From assembly GCA_947174615.1 (NCBI GenBank), contig CAMWJQ010000160.1, positions 1-8,460 on the forward strand: 8,460 nt of DNA, written 5' to 3'. The position numbers and the translations under genes are program-made. Shown here piece by piece: positions 1 to 6,063 of the stretch. Under the pieces are notes generated by a model. That model had not been told where the DNA came from. It ran no database searches and worked only from the letters and a program-made list of their open reading frames with translations. This DNA comes from an uncultured Lachnospiraceae bacterium. Lineage in GTDB: Bacteria; Bacillota; Clostridia; Lachnospirales; Lachnospiraceae. Positions within the stretch are counted from its first letter, which is position 1. Each line of letters starts with the position of its first letter.

Positions 1-440
1 CCTGTAGCACTCATCTGATTAAAAGCTTTTGCCGAATCTTCTACCTGATCTCCCAGCCCTCCTATTGCTTCATCCGTCGCACCAGCCTGCTCTTCTAATC
101 CTTTCAGGGTATTCTCTGTTTCAACAATTTCCCTTTGTAATGCATCATACTGGCTTTGTGATATTTCCCCCTTTGCGAGTGCCTCATTTGCCTGCTCACC
201 CGCTTCTTTTAAAGCCCATAGTTTTTCCTTTGTCTCTCCGATTGTCGTTGCAAGCAGTCTTTGCTTTTGAGCTAATAATTCTGTGTTTGTTGGATCTATC
301 TTTAGCAGACGCTCAACGTCCTTTAATTCAGACTGTGTAGTTTTTATATTTTTATTGACGCTGGACAGCGCTTTTTCAAGCCCTTGTGTATCTCCGCCGA
401 TTGTAAGCGTTATTCCTTTTATCCTTCCGTTTGCTCCCAT
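1..440 (-). CDS. Tape measure protein, N-terminal part (runs off the window)
   Basis: This is the 5' end of the tail length-determining (tape measure) gene. I translated it by hand: the frame is open for 146 codons from an ATG at 438-440 to the window edge. The start has a purine-rich site (GGGGAAAGAA) directly upstream and lies nine bases after the stop of the chaperone extension. The protein opens with MGANGRIKGITLTIGGDTQG, and about residues 20-115 are heptad-like and rich in Lys, Glu, Gln and Leu (for example LLKIDPTNTELLAQKQRLL), as in the coiled-coil N-terminal region of Firmicutes phage tape measures. Tape measures usually run from several hundred to over a thousand residues, so most of this gene lies outside. 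The protein fills the tail tube, and its length sets the tail length. It is assembled with the chaperone encoded just upstream, and that gene order supports the call. Confidence 0.88.
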   Translation of the reverse strand, partial: MGANGRIKGITLTIGGDTQGLEKALSSVNKNIKTTQSELKDVERLLKIDPTNTELLAQKQRLLATTIGETKEKLWALKEAGEQANEALAKGEISQSQYDALQREIVETENTLKGLEEQAGATDEAIGGLGDQVEDSAKAFNQMSAT

Positions 441-449
441 TTCTTTCCC

Positions 450-988
450 CTATAGATTGTCAATATCCTCCTGCGTTGCTATCAGCGGATAATCATATTC
501 ATCATTTTTCATCTCAATAAACATGTCATTAATCATGCCAATCGTGAGATATTCCATATCAGAAACAGAAATACCACATTGTACTGCCCTGAGCAGAAAC
601 AATGCGGTATTAACCTCTCTGTCTACCTTGCGTCCTTTTTTTTTGATTCTGACATTCCCTTGTTGTTGAGATTCCAGAGTGCCAAAATTTCTGGAAGAAT
701 TTCATAAATATTAAATGTGTCAAACTGTTCCAGCCACACATTGATATCATCAGGCTGTGACGGGTCTCCATGTTTATTCATTAGATATGCAATATTTTCA
801 AACATTTCCAGAGAATTGACTGGAATGCTGCTGGCTTCTTTCGGATTGTCACTGATCTCTATGTCCTTTGACAGTTTTTCCATATCCACAAATATATCAC
901 GGCAAAATTTTAAACGGTACATTCTTGGTATCGCTGCCGTACTTCTGAATTTATACATTTTTCCGCTTATAGATATCTCTTTTGTCAT
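450..988 (-). CDS. Tail assembly chaperone, long form made by -1 frameshift (G-T type fusion)
   Basis: This is the predicted fusion product of about 179 residues: the first 118 codons of the chaperone read from 988, a -1 slip at 641-635, then 61 codons in the new frame to a TAG at 450-452. The extension reads GRKVDREVNTALFLLRAVQC at its start and ends near YPLIATQEDIDNL, which resembles the second half of G/GT-type chaperones in Firmicutes siphophages. It has no start codon or ribosome site near its beginning, so it is best explained as a frameshift product. In lambda the long form (gpGT) contacts the tape measure and major tail protein during tube assembly. Here the gene lies exactly between those two genes. 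Slip efficiency cannot be judged from sequence. Confidence 0.82.
570..611 (-). promoter_or_regulatory. RNA hairpin downstream of the frameshift site
   Basis: In the minus-strand RNA, AAUACCGCAUUGU (611-599) pairs with ACAAUGUGGUAUU (582-570) over 13 positions with one G-U pair. Inside it CUGC (596-593) pairs with GCAG (587-584) around a five-base loop. It lies wholly in the chaperone extension and begins 23 bases after the slippery heptamer. That is longer than the usual 5-9 base spacer, so a stimulatory role is plausible but not established. It has no U-tract, so it is not a terminator. Confidence 0.55.
623..988 (-). CDS. Tail assembly chaperone, short form (lambda gpG-like)
   Basis: This is the 121-residue product of normal termination at the TAG at 623-625. 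It is a small, mostly acidic/helical protein (for example INVWLEQFDTFNIYEILPEI at about 82-101) ending in a lysine cluster where the slippery site lies. Size, position between the major tail protein and the tape measure, and the A-run near the 3' end all fit the short tail assembly chaperone of siphophages, which is absent from the finished virion. The ATG at 986-988 overlaps the stop of the major tail gene as ATGA, and a strong GGGAGG sits nine bases upstream, within the end of that gene. Sequence similarity alone is weak for this fast-evolving family. Context and the frameshift carry most of the weight. Confidence 0.85.
   Translation of the reverse strand: MTKEISISGKMYKFRSTAAIPRMYRLKFCRDIFVDMEKLSKDIEISDNPKEASSIPVNSLEMFENIAYLMNKHGDPSQPDDINVWLEQFDTFNIYEILPEILALWNLNNKGMSESKKKDAR
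635..644 (-). promoter_or_regulatory. Programmed -1 ribosomal frameshift slippery site
   Basis: On the coding strand there is a run of nine A followed by G (644 to 635), and its last seven bases are A AAA AAG in the reading frame of the chaperone. This is the heptamer used in dnaX and in many phage tail chaperones. Both tRNAs can re-pair after a one-base backward slip, which moves ribosomes from the frame ending at 623 into the frame ending at 450. An SD-like AAGGGA at 661-656 lies about 14 bases upstream of the heptamer, in the style of the dnaX upstream stimulator. Confidence 0.8.
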
Positions 989-1563
989 AATGTACTGCCT
1001 CCCTGTGCTTTAACTGGCAGATATACTGCGTCATACCATACTGCATATACTTCCTGCGGCGTATCTTCTGTTGTCTTAGTACGCACATTTCCATCAGGAT
1101 TCGGCGCACATGTCAGTGAAATCTTATCTGTAGTTGGTTCCTTCTTATCCTCTGTAGTCGAGGACTCTGTTGACGGTCTTGTTGCTGTACAGTTTAAAAA
1201 CCAGAATCTTGTCGGTCCGATATCACCATCAATGTCAAACCCAAGAGCGAATGCCTTTGTCTGTGCATTGGTATTTTCGACCATAACATTATTATCGTCT
1301 TTTTCCTCACCTAAAACATCAACACGAAACTGGTCTGGTATCAGTGCCATCTCCAAGTCACCCTCATATCCGCCATTAGACGATGATACATAATATACAA
1401 TACCATCTGCATAAAATGGTGACAGTTCCCCCTTTGCCTCAAAGCTTACAGAAACTGCGCCGGGAACTGCTATTGGTTTCCCATATCCGATTCTGCTATC
1501 TTCTTTCAATGCATAGTGCACATTTTTAATATTAAATTTGACTTTGTTTTTCTTGTTTGACAT
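985..1563 (-). CDS. Major tail tube protein, phi13 family
   Basis: This 192-residue protein would polymerise into the tail tube. Recognisable family signatures are NKVKFNIKNVHYA near the N-terminus, PGAVSVSFEAKG at about 34-45, FYADGIVYYVSSSNGGYEGD at 50-69, ALIPDQFRVDVLGE at 73-86 and the NCTATRPS segment at 124-131. The match is to the phi13-type major tail proteins of Firmicutes siphophages. Residues about 129-146 form a Ser/Thr/Glu/Lys-rich stretch, probably a flexible surface loop. The ATG at 1561-1563 comes two bases after the previous stop and has a clear GGAGG seven bases upstream. The 3' end overlaps the chaperone start by four bases (ATGA), which suggests coupled translation. There is no separate C-terminal Ig-like domain in this version. 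Confidence 0.92.
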   Translation of the reverse strand: MSNKKNKVKFNIKNVHYALKEDSRIGYGKPIAVPGAVSVSFEAKGELSPFYADGIVYYVSSSNGGYEGDLEMALIPDQFRVDVLGEEKDDNNVMVENTNAQTKAFALGFDIDGDIGPTRFWFLNCTATRPSTESSTTEDKKEPTTDKISLTCAPNPDGNVRTKTTEDTPQEVYAVWYDAVYLPVKAQGGSTL

Positions 1564-1565
1564 TC

Positions 1566-1877
1566 CTAAACCTCCAATTCATAAATAATTTGATAGCAAT
1601 TCTCAGCATCAATCCTCGTCTCAGTCTTACTAAAATAAAACTCTTTCAATGCCAGTTCCACTTTAGTCTCTGCTTCCACATCCTTCACCTGCGTGTATAG
1701 TTCTGCCTGAATGTGAAGCGATGAACTATACACCCTGCCGTCCGCTTTAAAATTGTTTGAATACGGCGTTATGTATATGATATAGGGCATAGGCGGAACT
1801 TCCCTTTTGGGAAAAGAATGGTATGCAACTGGAAAACCTGCCTGTTCAAGCACTTTTTTAAACTCCTCAAGCGTCAT
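1566..1877 (-). CDS. Probable tail terminator / tail completion protein
   Basis: This 103-residue protein lies between the HK97 gp10-like gene and the major tail gene, the slot held by the tail terminator or minor tail-completion protein in HK97-type late operons. Visible features are a short N-terminal helix (TLEEFKKVLEQAGFPVAYHS), a Pro-rich PPMPYIIYI strand at about 28-36, and a C-terminal half with ELYTQVKDVEAETKVELAL, the alpha/beta pattern common in these small proteins. It resembles uncharacterised Firmicutes phage proteins found in the same slot. No catalytic motif is seen. Its ATG overlaps the preceding TGA as ATGA (1874-1877), with only a weak AGG upstream, so translation probably depends on coupling. 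The role is inferred mainly from position. Confidence 0.7.
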   Translation of the reverse strand: MTLEEFKKVLEQAGFPVAYHSFPKREVPPMPYIIYITPYSNNFKADGRVYSSSLHIQAELYTQVKDVEAETKVELALKEFYFSKTETRIDAENCYQIIYELEV

Positions 1878-2245
1878 TTTAATTTTACCTTTATTTTTCC
1901 TTCCAGTTTCGTTTCAAGTTTTTCTTCCGCGGGACGAATATGGGGCTTTCCCTCCACACGCCCGCCTCCCCTTTTTGCATGACCGTATTCCAGCAGATGT
2001 GTCAACTGCGGTTTTGCAGAATTATACACGGTTGTCCTGATATCCGTTCTGGACTCATGAACGACTTTACTTTTCCACCCTTTCTTATATTTTCCACTGC
2101 TTTTGGGCGAAGTCTCCCTGATCTCTACCGCAGTTTCCCTTGAAACCTCTTTTACACTTTCCCTAAGCGCCTCCGAAACTTCATCACTATATGCGTTAAG
2201 TTCCTTCATGACAGTTTCCGCAAGATTATCTATCTTTACAGACAT
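1874..2245 (-). CDS. HK97 gp10-family head-tail protein
   Basis: This 123-residue protein matches the HK97 gp10-like family, small virion proteins encoded between the head-closure gene and the tail genes and thought to act in head-tail joining or tail completion. The family signature is clear: LTHLLEYGHAKRGG at 81-94 followed by PHIRPAEE at 101-108. The N-terminal 45 residues are a charged helix. A basic middle (SSGKYKKGWKSKVV, about 49-62) precedes the signature, and the C-terminus is Lys-rich. The ATG at 2243-2245 has AGGCGGGG four bases upstream and starts 14 bases after the previous stop. The biochemical role of gp10 homologues is not well defined, so only the family is called with confidence. 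Confidence 0.88.
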   Translation of the reverse strand: MSVKIDNLAETVMKELNAYSDEVSEALRESVKEVSRETAVEIRETSPKSSGKYKKGWKSKVVHESRTDIRTTVYNSAKPQLTHLLEYGHAKRGGGRVEGKPHIRPAEEKLETKLEGKIKVKLK

Positions 2246-2259
2246 TCTACCCCGCCTTT

Positions 2260-2559
2260 CTATATACCTGCCTTTTTGTGCAGGTAAAGTTCTATCTCAT
2301 CGGTGTCTGGTCTGAGATATGTTCTGTATACTCCATACCGCACATTTTTATACTCTATTATGGTTTCTCCAGAATAGTTTACTGCCGCAGTTGTCAGCAT
2401 AACTTCTGGGTTCATTCCACTCTGTCCTGCCTTAAAGTATTCTGTGCGTGTGAGTGGTCCTTCCGATACCAGTATCTCCTTTTTTTCTCCGCCAGAAATA
2501 TACTGCCCTATTTTGTCCGATCTGTACGTCTCCTGTATCAAGTATGCTGTGCCATCCAT
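2260..2559 (-). CDS. Head-tail joining / head closure protein
   Basis: This 99-residue protein has the layout of the phage head-tail joining family (SPP1 gp16 type), ring proteins that sit below the connector and close the filled head. The pattern is an N-terminal YLIQETYRSDKIGQ segment, a central TRTEYFKAGQSGMNPEVML at about 38-56, and a C-terminal YKNVRYGVYRTYLRPDTDEI at 70-89 with a short IELYL strand. The EYFKAGQ.G..PE block is typical of Firmicutes members. The start codon shares one base with the upstream stop (TAATG at 2557-2561), and a GGGGGCGG run lies just upstream, so it is likely translated by coupling to the connector gene. Confidence 0.85.
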   Translation of the reverse strand: MDGTAYLIQETYRSDKIGQYISGGEKKEILVSEGPLTRTEYFKAGQSGMNPEVMLTTAAVNYSGETIIEYKNVRYGVYRTYLRPDTDEIELYLHKKAGI

Positions 2560-2837
2560 TATCCGCCCCCTGCTTTCTGCCGGATTATACGGTTATTGAG
2601 CATACAACGCAACATCCTTGGCATAGCCGTTTTCTCATTCTTTCGCTTTCTGTACAAATATGCTGCATACATTTCTACCAACATACAGTCCCGTTCCGAC
2701 TTCATATCAAGCTTTATGCCTTCATCAGTGATGGCATCACTCGCAAGAATAATGAGCTTTTTCAAATATTCATCATAGGCATCCGCACAGATCTGTAAGT
2801 CTGTCTTTAATATTTTTAGAATACTCTCCTTCGTCAT
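2559..2837 (-). CDS. Head-tail connector protein, HK97 gp6-like
   Basis: This 92-residue, mostly helical protein is of the gp6/gp15-like connector type, which forms a ring under the portal. Recognisable parts are an N-terminal helix (MTKESILKILKTDLQI), the ASDAITDEGI turn at about 32-41 and the C-terminal MYAAYLYRKRKNEKTAMPRM block at about 56-75, followed by LRCMLNNRIIRQKAGG. The order capsid, this gene, head-tail joining, gp10 is the standard HK97-like arrangement. The ATG at 2835-2837 is 20 bases after the capsid stop. The site upstream (GGGCGTGG) is weak, but no better in-frame start was found. Confidence 0.83.
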   Translation of the reverse strand: MTKESILKILKTDLQICADAYDEYLKKLIILASDAITDEGIKLDMKSERDCMLVEMYAAYLYRKRKNEKTAMPRMLRCMLNNRIIRQKAGGG

Positions 2838-2857
2838 GATACCACGCCCATTTCTTT

Positions 2858-4294
2858 TTATTCGCTATCTCCACTGCTGCCCTCCGGCACGTCAGATGTA
2901 TTCTGCTTACCAGGTGTGAATACCGCAGTTTTCGTTGGCTCCACATTGCCTGTATTTGTCACTGCAAACGCCTCCGCAATCACAGGCTTGCCATCATACC
3001 GCGCAGTGCCCTTAAATACTGTCTGGTCCTCGATAAATCTTGTATGTTCGCTTGTTGACAGTTTCGTGCCTGCACGTTCTGCAAGCAGATACATGTCCAT
3101 ATATCCAAAAATGATATCTCCATCCGGCACACAGTCAAGTTCCACAATATCGCCGCCGATCACAGGCATCGTCATATTCATGCCTGCCACAATCGCTGCA
3201 GTTGCATTCTTATCCATGCTCTGAATCACAAGATCTGTATGCGTGTTTTTGCTCATAATCCATATCAGCCCTGTCTCGCTGTAATCATTTTTGATGCTTT
3301 TGGTCTTTCCCAGAATCTCTTGAAACAGTTTAATTCCGACGGCACCAGTGCCTTTTGTAATATTGCTGGTGCTTAAATCCACCCACTTTCTCGATGTAGC
3401 AGGGTAATCACTCGGTTCTGCCTTCTGCGCGAGTCTGGTGACAATACCCAGCGGCATTTTGGTGCCTGTCCCGTAAACAATCGCTTTATCCAGCGCTTTT
3501 CCAATCGCCTTCCCCAAGGCATTGATGATTTCCGACACAAGATTGACATCATTATCCTCAATAATTGCATTATGTACGGCAAAATATCCGCCTACCTTGA
3601 ATCCGTCTACTTCTGTGTCATTAAAACTCAAATCAAGCTCATTCAGGCTTGCGCACATTTCTGTCCAGATTCCCTCTGGAATGATGCCCATGATGCGCTG
3701 TCTTGCTTTACCTGTCACAGGTCTTACTGTGACATACTTTAACAGTTTGGATGTCTCTTCCACTTTTGTCTTTAACAGCTCCAGCATGACCTCCGGGATA
3801 ACAAGCCCCACATTTGTAATCCCCCGTTTTTCACGGATTGCTGTTCTCACAGTGCTGATAAAATTTTTAACCTCCTCCCTGGCAAAAAATACATCCCTTT
3901 CCTGAATGGATAATCCATAAAATTTTGACCTATTTGACATAACTGGTGTTCCCTCCCTCTGATCTTTCATTGCTGTATTCTGCTCTTTGTGTTGTGCCTT
4001 TATCTGTTCTTCAAGCTTGGAAGTCCGTTTCTCCTCCTCTTTAAGTTCCGCTTCCAGACGTTCAAGCTCGGCTTCAAGTTTCCCTGCCTCCTCCTCATGT
4101 TGCTTCTTATCGGATTCAAACTGCTCGATCTCGCCCTCTACAGCCGTTTTCTCTTCATCTGTCTCAGCCTCTTCGATTGCCGTTTCAAGCTCCGCTTCCC
4201 TAGTCTGAAAACTTATCTCTTTTTTTCTGAGTTCTTCCAGCGCTTTCTTTCCTGTGTCAATCTTTTTCCGTAGCATCAGTGCCTTCAATGCCAT
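2858..4294 (-). CDS. Major capsid protein, HK97 fold, with N-terminal scaffold-like coiled coil
   Basis: This 478-residue protein forms the icosahedral shell. Residues about 10-108 are an extended, strongly charged coiled coil (repeated Glu, Lys and Leu, as in EEEAGKLEAELERLEAELKE), corresponding to the HK97 delta domain that acts as built-in scaffold and is removed by the prohead protease. A mature HK97-type capsid domain follows from about 120, with features such as GLVIPEVMLELL at 163-174, IPEGIWTEM at 205-213, a GYFAVHNAIIEDNDVNLVSE helix-strand segment at 236-255, and AIVYGTGTKMPLGIV at 271-285. The last 25 residues are Ser/Thr/Gly-rich and probably disordered. The ATG at 4292-4294 follows the protease stop by one base and has GGAG about nine bases upstream. 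No separate scaffold gene is present, which fits a fused delta domain. The exact cleavage site cannot be read from sequence. Confidence 0.93.
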   Translation of the reverse strand: MALKALMLRKKIDTGKKALEELRKKEISFQTREAELETAIEEAETDEEKTAVEGEIEQFESDKKQHEEEAGKLEAELERLEAELKEEEKRTSKLEEQIKAQHKEQNTAMKDQREGTPVMSNRSKFYGLSIQERDVFFAREEVKNFISTVRTAIREKRGITNVGLVIPEVMLELLKTKVEETSKLLKYVTVRPVTGKARQRIMGIIPEGIWTEMCASLNELDLSFNDTEVDGFKVGGYFAVHNAIIEDNDVNLVSEIINALGKAIGKALDKAIVYGTGTKMPLGIVTRLAQKAEPSDYPATSRKWVDLSTSNITKGTGAVGIKLFQEILGKTKSIKNDYSETGLIWIMSKNTHTDLVIQSMDKNATAAIVAGMNMTMPVIGGDIVELDCVPDGDIIFGYMDMYLLAERAGTKLSTSEHTRFIEDQTVFKGTARYDGKPVIAEAFAVTNTGNVEPTKTAVFTPGKQNTSDVPEGSSGDSE

Positions 4295-4295
4295 T

Positions 4296-4871
4296 TTATT
4301 GATCTCCTTTCAACCTTGTCTGCATGGCGGTTCTCCATGCCTCATTTTTTCTTCTAAGTATCTGTTCAAAATCCTGCTTTCGTGCAGAGACATTTGTCTC
4401 CGTATATGCCGGAAATGTACATACAGTTACTTCGTACAGCTTAACGCTTTTGATTGTCCAGTGGACAGTACCATCCTCACGAAAGTCTGTTGTCTCCTCC
4501 GTAATATCAAATCCAAACGAACACTGATCTACATCTCCCCGTTTGACACGCTCATACAGGTTCATTGCATCTGTATCATTCGGATTGATTCTGATCTTTC
4601 CCCACAAACCATGAGAATCCTCCCTGAGTTCCAGCGTACCTGCTTTGTTGCGCCCCAGAACAAGGCGTGTCTCATGATCAATTAGTGCCCTTATATCATC
4701 ACCAAGCGTATTTGCGAACGCTCCGGGTGCAACGGACTCTGTAGCTCCTTTCCATAATTCATAATTGCTGTTAAACACAGCAAAATATCCTTCTATGTAC
4801 AGATCACTGCCATCTTCCCTTGTGGTGAAATCAGATGCCCTGCTTCTTGTCTGAATCTGTGTCCTGCCCAT
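4296..4871 (-). CDS. Prohead (head maturation) protease, HK97 gp4-like
   Basis: This 191-residue protein belongs to the HK97-type prohead serine protease family (peptidase U35), which acts inside the prohead to cut the capsid's N-terminal domain and then itself. Expected elements are visible: the IEGYFAVFNS strand at 26-35, APGAF at 48-52, the catalytic His in ALIDHETRLVLGR (H66), the catalytic Ser in DQCSFGFDI (S118), and the acidic SVKLYEVTVCTFPAY segment at 142-156. Length is normal for the family. It starts inside the end of the portal gene (41-base overlap), and GGGAGGAGGGG upstream of ATG 4869-4871 strongly supports that start. The capsid gene follows after one base, so substrate and enzyme are coupled in expression. 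The C-terminal tail from about 164 is basic and may be a self-cleaved segment. Confidence 0.93.
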   Translation of the reverse strand: MGRTQIQTRSRASDFTTREDGSDLYIEGYFAVFNSNYELWKGATESVAPGAFANTLGDDIRALIDHETRLVLGRNKAGTLELREDSHGLWGKIRINPNDTDAMNLYERVKRGDVDQCSFGFDITEETTDFREDGTVHWTIKSVKLYEVTVCTFPAYTETNVSARKQDFEQILRRKNEAWRTAMQTRLKGDQ

Positions 4872-6063
4872 CTTTTTCCCCTCCTCCCTGTTTTAACTTT
4901 AGCTGATCTCCTATCTTGTCTACCGGGATAAAATTTTCAAGAATAACCAGCTTATCCAGCTCCTGCATTGGTGCCATAGACAGTTTGTCCCTCACTTCAT
5001 TTCCAGTTACAATCCCGCGCGCGCATAAACTGCTGTATACTTCTGCGGTGGTCTTTAAATCATATGAATAAAGACTTGCTATGTTAAACTTCCAATACCA
5101 CTGCGGCGATACCAGCAGCTTACGTGTAAGCTCCTGCTCAATCCCCTGTGCGATTGAATGGATTGTTGAATTTATAAAGTTGTCCCACTCCTTCGCGTCA
5201 TAGCTGCCAATCCCAAGCACAAAGGCGGGTACTCCAAGGATTGCTGCCACCGTCCGTTTATCCAGCTCGACAGTATCCTTGATCGCAAGATCTGACAACG
5301 AAAGTGGTTTGATCTGCTCCACCTCAAACATATCCGCCGGAATCAGCCACGGTTCACCTGTCTCATTTGTTGACAGATATTCCTCTGCAAGCCTGTGACG
5401 CCCTTTCGGACTGCTAAACTCCTCTGAAATACCATCTACCTTGACAATAACCGAAGGGCGCCATTTACTTTCCATAAATGCCTTTTCTGTCGCTGCTGCC
5501 TGTTTCAGATTGTTTGCCACGTCCTTGATAGCTGTTGTTATTCCCATACCTTTCCAAGGTCTATCAGGGTCCGGGTTCAATACAAAGTGAAGAATATCTG
5601 CCGGATCATACTCAATCCCATGGATATAAATACGATATTTATATCCATCTGGTACAAAGGATACATTCGACGGGCTGACCGGAACCATGTCTCCCAACAT
5701 TCCTCCACTGGTAAGAGGGACTACCACGCTGTTTCCATGCCCATACAAAAGCAGATTCATCACAATAACATCGATCCAAGTCTTACGGGTCATATAGCTA
5801 TTTGGCGTAATGTCCACCTGTCTGCTCAGGGCATTCACGATCCGCGCATCCCCTTTATCTGTATTATTCATCAGGTAAATGGTCATGCTGGATACCAGCT
5901 CTGCTATTCTGCGGCATCCGGTGAGTATTTCCGGGTTACGGTCAAGACGGGTATAACCCTGTGTGCAGATTACATCATAAGCAGCTTCTGTAATCAAAAA
6001 ACCTACTTCTTTCTGCGTCTCATTCCTTGTCCTTGGTTTTGTCCTTCTTTTTTTATTTCTCAT
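4831..6063 (-). CDS. Portal protein, HK97 family
   Basis: This 410-residue protein would form the dodecameric channel at one capsid vertex, through which DNA is packaged and ejected, and the dock for the terminase. Family features in order are [20 protein letters not shown] at 46-65, [14 protein letters not shown] at 104-117, a [20 protein letters not shown] region at 156-175 followed by the helix [20 protein letters not shown] at 177-196, and the core [15 protein letters not shown] at 272-286. The N-terminal 15 residues are very basic and the C-terminal 20 hydrophilic. The ATG at 6061-6063 lies inside the end of the large terminase gene (11-base overlap), with GGGGAG six bases upstream. Length and order are normal for HK97-type phages of Gram-positive hosts. 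Confidence 0.94.
   Translation of the reverse strand: MRNKKRRTKPRTRNETQKEVGFLITEAAYDVICTQGYTRLDRNPEILTGCRRIAELVSSMTIYLMNNTDKGDARIVNALSRQVDITPNSYMTRKTWIDVIVMNLLLYGHGNSVVVPLTSGGMLGDMVPVSPSNVSFVPDGYKYRIYIHGIEYDPADILHFVLNPDPDRPWKGMGITTAIKDVANNLKQAAATEKAFMESKWRPSVIVKVDGISEEFSSPKGRHRLAEEYLSTNETGEPWLIPADMFEVEQIKPLSLSDLAIKDTVELDKRTVAAILGVPAFVLGIGSYDAKEWDNFINSTIHSIAQGIEQELTRKLLVSPQWYWKFNIASLYSYDLKTTAEVYSSLCARGIVTGNEVRDKLSMAPMQELDKLVILENFIPVDKIGDQLKLKQGGGEKDGQDTDSDKKQGI

Noticed and set aside
29..492. Plus-strand frames at the left end
   Set aside because: This stretch is fully explained by the minus-strand tape measure start and the chaperone extension.
570..611. Hairpin as a transcription terminator
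   Set aside because: No U-tract follows, and it lies inside coding sequence in the middle of an operon.
2278..2798. Two plus-strand open frames of 114-166 codons
   Set aside because: Antisense to the joining and connector genes. The low-complexity hydrophobic translation is typical of shadow frames, with no ribosome site.
3987..4273. Plus-strand Ser/Phe-rich frames that look like low-complexity proteins
   Set aside because: They are the reverse of the capsid's Glu/Lys/Leu coiled-coil codons, which automatically read as Ser/Phe/Leu-rich on the other strand.
4254..4685. Plus-strand open frame over the capsid/protease junction
   Set aside because: It crosses two well-supported minus-strand genes and shows no family features.
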